37,335 bases of DNA from Flavobacteriaceae bacterium (GCA_013042825.1 JABDPL010000250.1:1-37335), one strand, 5' to 3'. Shown: positions 17,734 to 25,176, counted from the stretch's first letter. Numbers and translations are program-made. The notes: generated by a model from the letters alone, not told the origin.

Positions 17734-18892
17734 TTGATGATGCTTTTCTATTGTTTTTCCTCCGGTTCCTATTCTTATTACGTTTGCGACGGCGTTTTGG
17801 ACGATCGAATCGTGTTAAACTATCCTGTCCGACGACATTTTCATAATGAATCTTATCGTCATCTATCAAATCAGCCGCAAACTCTTCAAGACTGGCAACC
17901 GGTTTGTTTTTGTTATTCAAGTCTATGATTTCATTCGCCTGATCGACGGTGAGCTTGTGCCAGTTCATCCATTCACCCTCGTATGCATACCATATATGAC
18001 CTTTGAAGATATCGGTCTTCTGGTAAACACCGATGCCTTTTTGGGTCTTTAATTTAATATCGGTTTTGGGGAAGCTCTCAAGCGCTTCGAGGTAGGCGTC
18101 GAGCTCGTAATTCAGACAGCATTTTAATTTTCCACACTGACCCGCCAGTTTCAGAGGATTTAGCGATAATTGCTGATATCTTGCTGAAGAGGTGCTTACC
18201 GATCGAAAATCGGTCAACCAGGTGGAGCAACATAGTTCGCGTCCACACGAACCGATGCCCCCTAGGCGGGCCGCTTCCTGGCGGAAACCAACCTGGCGCA
18301 TTTCGATCCGCGTTCTGAATTCCCTGGCATAAACCTTGATCAATTCCCGGAAATCAACCCGTTCTTCCGCCGTATAATAGAATGTTGCCTTGCTCCCATC
18401 GCCCTGATATTCGATATCAGATATCTTCATTTCCAGGTGAAGATCAATGGCGAATTGCCTCGCCCTGACTTTCATCGGCTCCTCTTTATCACGCATCTCC
18501 TTCCAGATCCTGATGTCTTTTTCAGTAGCTTTCCGATATATCTTTTTAACAGCCTCCTGATCGTCAGGATCAACCTTTTTATGTTTCATCTGTATCCTTA
18601 CCAATTCACCTGTAAGGGTAACTATCCCCACATCATGCCCAAACTGGGCCTGGGTTGCAACAACATCTCCAATGCTCAATGAAATTTTATCGGGATTCAT
18701 GTAATAATGCTTTCGGCCATTTTTAAAACGTACCTCAACACAATTAAAGGGTTCCTGGCCATTTGGTAAGGCCATATTTCCCAACCAATCGAATACAGTT
18801 AATTTGTTACAACCGTCAGATCCGCATGTTCCATTATTCTTACATCCCCTCGGCTGACCGTTTGAACCGGTCGAACAGCTGCTACAAGCCAT
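17723..18892 (-). CDS. ricT: RicT/PSP1 family regulatory iron-sulfur subunit
   Basis: A 389-residue cytoplasmic protein with a PSP1 domain (about 85-275). The Cys-rich block CGRELCCS (about 217-224) and the later GQCGKLKCC (about 252-260) match the YaaT/RicT family, which in Bacillus subtilis carries a [4Fe-4S] cluster and helps RNase Y mature mRNA. The N-terminus is itself Cys-rich (MACSSCSTGSNG...C..C..C), possibly a further metal site. The C-terminus is an extremely basic tail (RPKRRRKRNKNRNRR and on), about 30 residues, which suggests RNA or DNA contact. It overlaps gldH by 11 bases and is the first gene of the ricT-gldH-PBP1A unit. Function in Bacteroidota is not well established, so the role is inferred. 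Confidence 0.88.
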   Translation of the reverse strand: MACSSCSTGSNGQPRGCKNNGTCGSDGCNKLTVFDWLGNMALPNGQEPFNCVEVRFKNGRKHYYMNPDKISLSIGDVVATQAQFGHDVGIVTLTGELVRIQMKHKKVDPDDQEAVKKIYRKATEKDIRIWKEMRDKEEPMKVRARQFAIDLHLEMKISDIEYQGDGSKATFYYTAEERVDFRELIKVYAREFRTRIEMRQVGFRQEAARLGGIGSCGRELCCSTWLTDFRSVSTSSARYQQLSLNPLKLAGQCGKLKCCLNYELDAYLEALESFPKTDIKLKTQKGIGVYQKTDIFKGHIWYAYEGEWMNWHKLTVDQANEIIDLNNKNKPVASLEEFAADLIDDDKIHYENVVGQDSLTRFDRPKRRRKRNKNRNRRKNNRKASSNAK

Positions 18893-18999
18893 GAAAAGCT
18901 ATTATATTGAATTCGCCTGTATGACTATACCGCGAATTGAAGTTCATACTTAATTTCGAAGGTAAATATACTATTATTACAGACAAGACGAAAATCAAA

Positions 19000-20004
19000 T
19001 CAGTTCAACTCGATCTCATAATTCAGTCTTGTAGATGTATTTCTCAGCTCGGATTTCGATTTAAATATGTTGGAATACAAGGTTTTCCCCCAACCAAACG
19101 ATTTGCTGAAATGATCGAACGACTCGGTCTTCCATTTAAAATCAGGCTTCCAAACCAAATCGGGAGATACATAACAAAATGTGTAATCAAATATCAAGCC
19201 CGATGCATTTATTGCTGAACTGTCGGGGATTTCGTTTGCCGCAAGCAGGGTAATACCGTTAGCCTTGCAACTGTTTCTGATACTTTTTATAACCTCTGAA
19301 TAATCCTTCCGTAACGGTTCAAGATCAAAATTACTGTAGGCCGTGTTACCCAATTTACGAACAGGACGTATTTGAAGTATATCGAAACTCCTGCCATCAA
19401 AATACTGGAAGAAATCCTTTAATTCATGGAAATTGTCAACGTTAAAGGTGTAATTGATCCGGACTTTGAAGTTTCTCGAACGCTTTAATTCAGAAAAGAT
19501 CGAGAAGACATTCATAAACTTCTCATATTGCCCTTTCTGCATAAAAGATTCATAAGTCTCCTTTCTCACCCCGTGCAATGATATGGTAAATTCATTCAAT
19601 CCGGCATCCAAAAGGTCTGTGATCGACTCCCTTGTCAACAGATTTGCATTAGTCGTAAGGGAAATATAAGGTACTTTATATTTGGAGCCCAGTTTTACAA
19701 CCCTTGCCAGGTCTTTATATAATGTCGGTTCGGTCCCGCAGCCAATCTGAAGCTTTAGCGCTCTTGAGAACAGCAACTCGGCAATACGGTCAAGCTCTTG
19801 CGGTTTTAGCTGACCCTTCATTTTCTTAACATATTCCGCATCTGTGAAGTAACACATGGTACAGCGCAGGTTACACGCCATAACGGGATCGAGGTTAACG
19901 GCCAAATAGCGCATCTTAAGTCGATGCATTAAGTACAGGGCCAGAAACTTCAACCTATGATTTTTAACCAGCCGGTTAAGCCTTAAAAGCTTGTATATGT
20001 TCAT
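19000..20004 (-). CDS. Radical SAM protein of unknown substrate
   Basis: A 334-residue protein. The radical SAM cluster motif CxxxCxxC is C44-NLR-C48-TM-C51 (MACNLRCTMCYF), followed by a GCGTEPTLY block and LTTNANLL for SAM binding, and ISLHGVRKETYE. About 40 basic, partly hydrophobic residues precede the cluster motif. The C-terminal third contains only one cysteine (FCYVSPDLVW), so no complete SPASM cluster is present. The enzyme should cleave SAM to start radical chemistry; the substrate is unknown. Its ATG immediately follows the trhO stop codon (no spacer), so the two are surely co-transcribed, which allows but does not prove a link to tRNA modification. The closest generic description is a SPASM-less MoaA/NirJ-type protein. 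Confidence 0.85.
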   Translation of the reverse strand: MNIYKLLRLNRLVKNHRLKFLALYLMHRLKMRYLAVNLDPVMACNLRCTMCYFTDAEYVKKMKGQLKPQELDRIAELLFSRALKLQIGCGTEPTLYKDLARVVKLGSKYKVPYISLTTNANLLTRESITDLLDAGLNEFTISLHGVRKETYESFMQKGQYEKFMNVFSIFSELKRSRNFKVRINYTFNVDNFHELKDFFQYFDGRSFDILQIRPVRKLGNTAYSNFDLEPLRKDYSEVIKSIRNSCKANGITLLAANEIPDSSAINASGLIFDYTFCYVSPDLVWKPDFKWKTESFDHFSKSFGWGKTLYSNIFKSKSELRNTSTRLNYEIELN

Positions 20005-21075
20005 TTAAACCTTTGTCTGAAGAACGTCGAAAATGTTGCGAAGGTCTTTTTTATAGGGTAAATAATCAGCTCTTCCTTTTTTGAAAATATCATTACTGTT
20101 GCCTTGACCCTTTCGCAAAGCCTTCTGTTCCTCGTATGGCAGGGCATGAATCTCCTTGCAATTGGTGGAACAACAGCCATTCAATTCTGCCTTACAATCG
20201 TCGCATTGTATAAACAACAAATGACAGGCATCATTAGCACAGTTGGTATGTGTATCGCAGGGTTTGCCACATTGATGACATTGAGCGATTATCTCTTCGC
20301 CAATCTTTTCGGCTCGCCTGTCGTCAAATACAAAATTCTTGCCGACAAACTTGTTTTCAAGTTCCTGACTTTTTACCTGCCGGGCGTATTCGATAATTCC
20401 GCCTTCGAGTTGAAAGACATTCTTAAATCCCTTGTGCTTGAAATAAGCACTTGCCTTTTCGCATCGGATGCCTCCCGTACAGTACATCAACAGGTTTTTC
20501 TCTTCTTTATAGTCGCTTAGATCGCTCTCTATTATGGGTAGAGACTCCCTGAAGGTATCCACATCAGGGGTCACGGCGTTCTTAAAATGTCCGATCTCGC
20601 TCTCATAATGGTTACGCATATCGATGCAAACGGTGTTTTCATCATCCAGCAAGGCATTGAATTCTTCGGCGTTAAGATGCACACCCTTGTCGGTAACGTC
20701 GAAGGTCTTGTCATTCAGTCCGTCGGCAACGATCTTCTTTCTCACCTTGATCTTTAACTTCAGAAATGAATAATCATCCTGTTCAACCGCAATATTCAAC
20801 CGAACATTCTTTAAAAATGAAATACTGTCGAGCTGTGCTTTAAAGGAGTCGAAATTTTCCGCAGGAAGAGACAGTTGTGCATTTATACCTTCATCAGCAA
20901 CATAAATCCTGCCGAGGACATCCATTTTATCCCAGTTAAAGAACAACCGGTCTCTGAATTCTTGGGGGTCGTTGATATGTGCATATTTATAGAACGACAG
21001 CGTAAGGCGATCCTTGCCTGCTTTTTTTATAAGCTCCTTTCGTTCTTTAGCACTTAATTTGTTGTACAGTTGCAT
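20005..21075 (-). CDS. trhO: tRNA uridine 5-oxyacetic-acid pathway hydroxylase TrhO (rhodanese-related, YceA)
   Basis: A 356-residue protein. The N-terminal acylphosphatase-like domain (about 20-120, with ADEGINAQLSLP at 60-71) is followed by a rhodanese domain (about 135-235) with the active-site loop C199-TGGIRC (MYCTGGIRCEKASAY). A C-terminal Cys-rich segment (about 266-306, with CHQCGKPC, CDDC and CCSTNC) is probably a zinc-binding element. TrhO hydroxylates U34 of tRNA using molecular oxygen, the step before ho5U is converted to mo5U/cmo5U, widening wobble decoding. The length and zinc tail match the longer YceA form. The TAA directly abuts the radical SAM start. A -7 element lies upstream at 21110-21117. 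Confidence 0.92.
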   Translation of the reverse strand: MQLYNKLSAKERKELIKKAGKDRLTLSFYKYAHINDPQEFRDRLFFNWDKMDVLGRIYVADEGINAQLSLPAENFDSFKAQLDSISFLKNVRLNIAVEQDDYSFLKLKIKVRKKIVADGLNDKTFDVTDKGVHLNAEEFNALLDDENTVCIDMRNHYESEIGHFKNAVTPDVDTFRESLPIIESDLSDYKEEKNLLMYCTGGIRCEKASAYFKHKGFKNVFQLEGGIIEYARQVKSQELENKFVGKNFVFDDRRAEKIGEEIIAQCHQCGKPCDTHTNCANDACHLLFIQCDDCKAELNGCCSTNCKEIHALPYEEQKALRKGQGNSNDIFKKGRADYLPYKKDLRNIFDVLQTKV

Positions 21076-21109
21076 GCTATACTTGTATTAAGGTTAAAGA
21101 CTATTTCCG

Positions 21110-21117
21110 CAAAGTTA
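21110..21117 (-). promoter_or_regulatory. Putative -7 element (TAACTTTG) for trhO
   Basis: Read leftward this is TAACTTTG, a full match to TAnnTTTG, 35 bases before the trhO ATG. No good -33 element is visible because the upstream DNA is the T-run of a terminator. Confidence 0.4.
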
Positions 21118-21140
21118 ATATTTCTGCGGAATTGGGTATT

Positions 21141-21172
21141 AAAAAAAGCACCTTCGGGCAAAAGGTGCTTTT
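21141..21172 (-). terminator. Strong minus-strand intrinsic terminator with no annotated gene upstream
   Basis: An 11-bp perfect stem (AAAAGCACCTT at 21144-21154 with AAGGTGCTTTT at 21162-21172) and loop CGGGCAA. On the minus strand the stem is followed by seven T (21147-21141). It lies just upstream of trhO, so it would end a leftward transcript begun between here and recA. On the plus strand it has only four T. Confidence 0.8.
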
Positions 21173-21440
21173 ATCAGTCTTAAGGTGTAATAATTTTCAA
21201 TCTGACTTTTTTCATAAAACCCCCATGGCCTGGACAGCATACAAAATACCCCTTGCATCAAATGCCTTGGCAGCGGCAATTAAACAAAACAGATTTTTCA
21301 TAATATGTCTGAAAAATCTGAATAAATCAGGATCAGTGAACCTATTCAGTTCCCTTTCATAGCAATTATTTCCCCGTTATTAGGAATAGATGCAAAAACT
21401 CTGAAAAGGTTGCGTTATAAAATTGTTTACGCCTGAAAGA
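21173..21440 (-). ncRNA. Candidate non-coding RNA divergent from recA (boundaries approximate)
   Basis: No ordinary gene fits this 406-base gap between trhO and recA, yet a strong leftward terminator closes it at 21141-21172. Inside are an 11-bp perfect inverted repeat (21290-21300/21310-21320) and a 7-bp stem CTGAATA/TATTCAG (21318-21324/21343-21349) that shares three bases with it, so the two could be alternatives. A longer-range pair GATGCAA/TTGCATC is also possible (near 21252-21258 and 21390-21396). I looked for landmarks of tmRNA, RNase P RNA and SRP RNA and found none. A 6S-like RNA or an undescribed RNA remains possible. A 29-codon minus ORF (21212-21301) also lies here. The 5' end is a guess. 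Confidence 0.35.
21290..21320. repeat. Perfect 11-bp inverted repeat in the recA-trhO gap
   Basis: CAGATTTTTCA (21290-21300) and TGAAAAATCTG (21310-21320) with a 9-base loop. On the minus strand the stem is followed by TTTTGTTT, so it could act as a weak second terminator or as an apical RNA hairpin; a dimeric protein could also bind it. Confidence 0.7.
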
Positions 21441-21453
21441 AATGTTATTTTAG
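21422..21453 (+). promoter_or_regulatory. Putative recA promoter
   Basis: ATTG at 21422-21425 and TATTTTAG at 21446-21453 are separated by 20 bases, the spacing of Bacteroidota -33/-7 promoters. Each differs from consensus (TTTG, TAnnTTTG) by one base. No LexA-like palindrome is obvious nearby. Confidence 0.35.
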
Positions 21454-21481
21454 CATAAATGTAGAACAGAAAAAACCGTTT

Positions 21482-22483
21482 ATGAGCAAGGAGAAAGAAG
21501 CAAAATTGAAAGCCCTTAAATTGACATTGGATAAGCTGGATAAAGCCTATGGGAAAGGGACAGTAATGAAGATGAGCGATTCCGCACAGGAAAATGTTGA
21601 GGCGATTCCAACGGGTTCATTGGGCCTGGACATTGCTTTGGGTGTAGGCGGATATCCGCGTGGGCGGGTTGTAGAGATCTATGGTCCCGAATCATCCGGT
21701 AAAACAACGCTGACATTACATGCCATTGCCGAGGCGCAAAAGGCCGGCGGTATTGCAGCATTTATAGATGCTGAACATGCTTTCGACAGGTTCTATGCCG
21801 AAAAACTAGGGATAGATATTGATAACCTGATCATATCACAGCCCGACCATGGCGAACAGGCTCTTGAAATTACAGATAATCTAATACGCTCCGGCGCTAT
21901 TGATATTGTGGTGATAGACTCTGTTGCGGCCTTAACACCAAAAAGTGAGATCGAAGGCGAAATGGGAGATTCAAAAATGGGTCTGCATGCGCGATTGATG
22001 TCACAAGCTTTGAGAAAGCTCACAGCATCTATCAGCAAGACCAATTGCACCGTGATGTTTATCAATCAGTTAAGGGAAAAAATCGGAGTGATGTTCGGTA
22101 ACCCCGAGACGACCACAGGTGGGAATGCTCTGAAATTTTATGCGTCTGTAAGGCTTGACATCAGGCGATCAACTCAGATCAAGGATAGCAATAACCAGGT
22201 TCTCGGAAATAAGACCCGGGTAAAAGTTGTGAAAAACAAAGTTGCGCCGCCGTTTAAAATGGCGGAATTCGATATTATGTATGGCCAGGGCATATCTAAG
22301 GTCGGTGAAATCCTCGATATTGCGGTAGATCATGATATAATCAAGAAAAGCGGATCCTGGTTCAGCTATCAGGATACCAAGCTTGGCCAGGGGCGCGATG
22401 CCGTTAAGACAGTAATTCAGGATAATCCGGAACTGATGGAGGAACTGGAACAGAAAATCAGGGAAGTTATTTCTGCTGAATAG
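21482..22483 (+). CDS. recA: Recombinase RecA
   Basis: A 333-residue protein that forms filaments on single-stranded DNA, drives homologous strand exchange, and stimulates LexA-type self-cleavage where such proteins exist. Walker A is GPESSGKT (68-75) and Walker B lies in IDIVVIDSVAAL (about 139-150). Loop motifs MGDSKMGLHARLMSQALRK and MFINQLREKIGVMFGNPETTTGG are fully conserved. The C-terminal acidic tail is short (ELEQKIREVISAE). Start MSKEKEAKLKALKL is typical for flavobacterial RecA. It is monocistronic, with a candidate promoter upstream and a hairpin terminator immediately after its stop. Confidence 0.98.
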   Translation: MSKEKEAKLKALKLTLDKLDKAYGKGTVMKMSDSAQENVEAIPTGSLGLDIALGVGGYPRGRVVEIYGPESSGKTTLTLHAIAEAQKAGGIAAFIDAEHAFDRFYAEKLGIDIDNLIISQPDHGEQALEITDNLIRSGAIDIVVIDSVAALTPKSEIEGEMGDSKMGLHARLMSQALRKLTASISKTNCTVMFINQLREKIGVMFGNPETTTGGNALKFYASVRLDIRRSTQIKDSNNQVLGNKTRVKVVKNKVAPPFKMAEFDIMYGQGISKVGEILDIAVDHDIIKKSGSWFSYQDTKLGQGRDAVKTVIQDNPELMEELEQKIREVISAE

Positions 22484-22490
22484 AAGTCAT

Positions 22491-22523
22491 AAAGTCCCGT
22501 TAAAACGGGATTTTTTATTTTTT
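22491..22523 (+). terminator. Intrinsic terminator of recA
   Basis: Stem AAAGTCCCGT (22491-22500) with ACGGGATTTT (22505-22514, one G-T pair), loop TAAA, followed by the T-rich tract TTTTTTATTTTTT at 22511-22523. It begins eight bases after the recA stop. Confidence 0.88.
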
Positions 22524-22590
22524 GTCACGCAACCTTTTGCAAACACAGGCATCTAATTCTATATAAACAACGACTCAAATAAAGGAAAAG

Positions 22591-23016
22591 ATGAAAAGGC
22601 TGATCCTGTTTTTAGGAGTTATACTGACTTGGAGCTGCAGTACAGATGATGCGGTGGTTGATGAATTTTCATTTGAAATTCTTCCCATACGCACGGTAAT
22701 TGATATGCCCGAATCTGTCAATTATAATGACGTGTATACCATTCGATACACCTATTCACTTCCAAGTACATGTCATACCTTTAGTGATCTCTATTACCTG
22801 ACTGAAGGCCAATTTCGGACAGTGGCCGTAATCAGCAGGGTTTTAGAGGATACCGATACTGTTATATGTGAACCCCTCGAAGAGGAATTGGTGGAAGGAA
22901 CGTTCCAGTTCACCGTTCTGAATAATGCAGGCACTTACATATTCCGGTTTTGGCAAGGGGTTGATGAAGCTGGTGTAGATCAATATCTGGTATATGAGGT
23001 CCCCATAGAGCAATAA
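22591..23016 (+). CDS. Uncharacterised lipoprotein
   Basis: A 141-residue protein with signal peptide and lipobox LTWSC (lipidated C16), then an aspartate-rich start (STDDAVVDEF). The mature part looks all-beta, with alternating strands (YTIRYTY, GTFQFTVL, GTYIFRFW) and two cysteines (in TCHTF and VICEP) that may form a disulfide. I do not recognise the family. The start is supported by an AAAGGAAAAG purine stretch directly before the ATG. It lies 107 bases after recA behind its terminator, and 26 bases ahead of the ECF sigma gene, so it may belong to the sigma operon or be its envelope partner. No function is proposed. Confidence 0.7.
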   Translation: MKRLILFLGVILTWSCSTDDAVVDEFSFEILPIRTVIDMPESVNYNDVYTIRYTYSLPSTCHTFSDLYYLTEGQFRTVAVISRVLEDTDTVICEPLEEELVEGTFQFTVLNNAGTYIFRFWQGVDEAGVDQYLVYEVPIEQ

Positions 23017-23042
23017 TTGTATAATGATTAACTACAGTCTAT

Positions 23043-23585
23043 TTGAGTTTAAAATTACTCATAGAAAAATGCAAGAATCATGATACTAATGCGCAAAGCG
23101 AGTTATACAAATTATTTTCGCGGAAAATGTTTTCTCTTTGCCTGAAGTACTCACGTAATCGCACGGAAGCTGAGGATGTTCTGCAGGATTCCTTTTTGAC
23201 CATTTTTGAGAAAATCGGACAATACCAGGAAAAGGGCTCATTTGAAGGCTGGATGAAAAGGATCGTGATCAACACAGCTCTTCAGCGGTATCGTGGTCAA
23301 AGTGTTTTGAACATCGTAGATGAAGCAAAAATAGAAGATGTAAGCGTCAGTGTTGAAACCGACGACTTGAGTTTAGATTTCCTGCTGCGCTGCATACAAG
23401 AATTACCCGACAGGTATAGACTTGTATTCAATCTTTATGTGCTGGACGGCTATTCGCATAAACAAATAGCGACCATGCTCGATATAACAACGGGAACTAC
23501 CAAATCAAATCTGGCAAGAGCCCGAATGATATTGAAAGAAAAAATTGAAATCCATAAATCGCAAGTGAACTTGCAATCAATATAA
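23043..23585 (+). CDS. ECF RNA polymerase sigma factor (sigma-70 family)
   Basis: A 180-residue ECF sigma factor. Region 2 (about 12-80) contains the -10 recognition helix with SRNRTEAEDVLQDSFLTIF, and region 4 (about 115-170) contains ELPDRYRLVFNLYVLDGYSHKQIA, the helix-turn-helix for the -35 element. The start is the TTG at 23043: no in-frame ATG lies upstream before a stop, and the next Met (about residue 30) would remove part of region 2. The stop shares one base with the ATG of the following membrane protein (TAATG), the classic layout for a sigma factor and its regulator. The regulon and signal are unknown. It may be autoregulated; I see no clear site. Confidence 0.93.
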   Translation: MSLKLLIEKCKNHDTNAQSELYKLFSRKMFSLCLKYSRNRTEAEDVLQDSFLTIFEKIGQYQEKGSFEGWMKRIVINTALQRYRGQSVLNIVDEAKIEDVSVSVETDDLSLDFLLRCIQELPDRYRLVFNLYVLDGYSHKQIATMLDITTGTTKSNLARARMILKEKIEIHKSQVNLQSI

Positions 23586-25111
23586 TGAGCGAGAAACAAA
23601 ATATCGACAAGTTGTTTCGAGATAAACTCGATGACTTTGAAGCGACCCCCAGTTCCTCGGTTTGGGATAACATTTCTGGAAAACTTAATAAGGATTCCAG
23701 GGAAAGAAAAGTTATTCCCTTGTGGTTTAAAATCGCTGGAATTGCTGGAATCATTGTGATCCTGATCTCCCTGGGATTCCTGGTTTTAAATTCCAACAAT
23801 GATGAACAGCCACCACAGCCAGTGGTAGAAACCGAGTCTGGTGTCGAAAATGAAACCGATACGTCGAAAGATGTAAATGGTGAGGAAACATCGGTAAATT
23901 CGGAAATCTTAAAAGAAATAGCAGATTCTGAAGAGGAGAATTTACCTGAGAATGCACGCGCTGAACAAGATGCTATTAGCGAGAGCGTTCAGGGCCAGTC
24001 CCGTTCCGAAGAGAAAAGGGCGAATCAAATCATTACAGATAAGCCCAGCCTTATTAACGATGAGAATGCCACTGTTAGCGGGTCAGATAAAAACGATGCT
24101 CCGGACAGCTCAGCACTAAAGAAACGCTCTGATGCCGTGGTGAACAACGAAAATCAGCCAGTAAATGAAGATAGCTCCGTTAATCGCGATCAAAATATCG
24201 AGAAAAAACAGGCAGAGGCTATCCTTTCAGATGAAAAATCTGAAGAAACAGAACAATTAGCACAGATCGATGAGACTAAAACCGAAGATGTAAAAGTAAA
24301 TGAGGTAGAAAACGCAGAGGTTAAGGATGATTTGGAAGAAGCTATTGCCGAGCAACAGGAAGAGGAATCAGAATTGGATGAACCTGAAGAAAAAGGTGAC
24401 AAATGGCGAATCGCTCCGAATATTGCGCCGGTATATTTTGGTTCAATCGGCAAAGGTTCGGCCATTGATGATCAGTTTGTGAATAATTCTTTGTCAGGAG
24501 AAATCAATATGAGCTATGGTATTCTCGCTTCCTATGAAATCTCTGATAAATTAAGGGTCAGGTCGGGCATCAATCGCATGAGGCTGGGCAGTAAAACGAA
24601 TGATGTCATTGTATATAATAATATCGATCCTCAGGATGATGTGAAACCGTTGAGAAATGTTGTGTTGAATAATGCCAGTAGCGACCTGTTATTTCTTACG
24701 GCAAATGAATTGAATTTAGCTCAGGTTCCCGGTGTGGTTGCAGACAATATACAGTCGTCAATCGATCAGGAATTGGGCTTTATTGAAATTCCTCTGGAAT
24801 TGGAATACAAACTATCGGATAAAGGCTTTGATATAAGTGTTATTGGTGGAATGAGTGCATTATTTCTGAACGATAATGCCGTGTATTCAAGCCTTCAAGG
24901 CAACCGTACCGAATTAGGGAAAGCCACAAATGTGAATTCAACCAGTTTCAGTGCTAATCTGGGCCTTGGTTTTAACATTAAAGCTTCCGATCGTCTTGAT
25001 TTAAATCTGGAACCTGTTTTTAAATATCACCTGAATACCTTTAAGAATACTTCGGGTGATTTTAACCCTTTCAATCTCGGGATCTATACAGGCTTCAGCT
25101 TTAAGTTTTAG
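23585..25111 (+). CDS. Membrane protein with acidic linker and outer-membrane beta-barrel-like domain, putative sigma regulator
   Basis: A 508-residue protein. Residues 1-45 are cytoplasmic and resemble the start of anti-sigma-like proteins that follow ECF factors (DKLFRDKLDDFEATPSSSVWDNI). A single transmembrane helix lies at about 48-69. Residues about 70-270 are very acidic, rich in E, D, N, Q and S and probably disordered. Residues 272-508 look like an outer-membrane beta-barrel of the PorT/OmpX-like kind, with alternating strands (GEINMSYGILASYEI, FSANLGLGFNIKA) and a final aromatic SFKF. No zinc anti-sigma motif (HxxxCxxC) is seen. One-base overlap with the sigma gene implies coupled translation. 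The anti-sigma role is inferred from position and architecture. Confidence 0.8.
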   Translation: MSEKQNIDKLFRDKLDDFEATPSSSVWDNISGKLNKDSRERKVIPLWFKIAGIAGIIVILISLGFLVLNSNNDEQPPQPVVETESGVENETDTSKDVNGEETSVNSEILKEIADSEEENLPENARAEQDAISESVQGQSRSEEKRANQIITDKPSLINDENATVSGSDKNDAPDSSALKKRSDAVVNNENQPVNEDSSVNRDQNIEKKQAEAILSDEKSEETEQLAQIDETKTEDVKVNEVENAEVKDDLEEAIAEQQEEESELDEPEEKGDKWRIAPNIAPVYFGSIGKGSAIDDQFVNNSLSGEINMSYGILASYEISDKLRVRSGINRMRLGSKTNDVIVYNNIDPQDDVKPLRNVVLNNASSDLLFLTANELNLAQVPGVVADNIQSSIDQELGFIEIPLELEYKLSDKGFDISVIGGMSALFLNDNAVYSSLQGNRTELGKATNVNSTSFSANLGLGFNIKASDRLDLNLEPVFKYHLNTFKNTSGDFNPFNLGIYTGFSFKF

Positions 25112-25176
25112 GTTTTGTTAGTTAGTTATATTGGAATTGATCTCCTGATCTTCTTAAAAGGAGAGCAATGATGAGG

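Noticed and set aside
21132..21362. Plus-strand 76-codon ORF upstream of recA as a gene
   Set aside because: It begins at the terminator hairpin, lacks a promoter or signal features, and its openness could be due to RNA or chance; kept only as a note in the RNA finding.
21173..21481. tmRNA, RNase P RNA or SRP RNA in the recA-trhO gap
   Set aside because: I found no tRNA-like ends or tag ORF, no GAGGAAAGTC-like P RNA core and no GGAAGGAAGC SRP apical motif. Only a short CTGCCAAGGCA string resembles part of SRP RNA.
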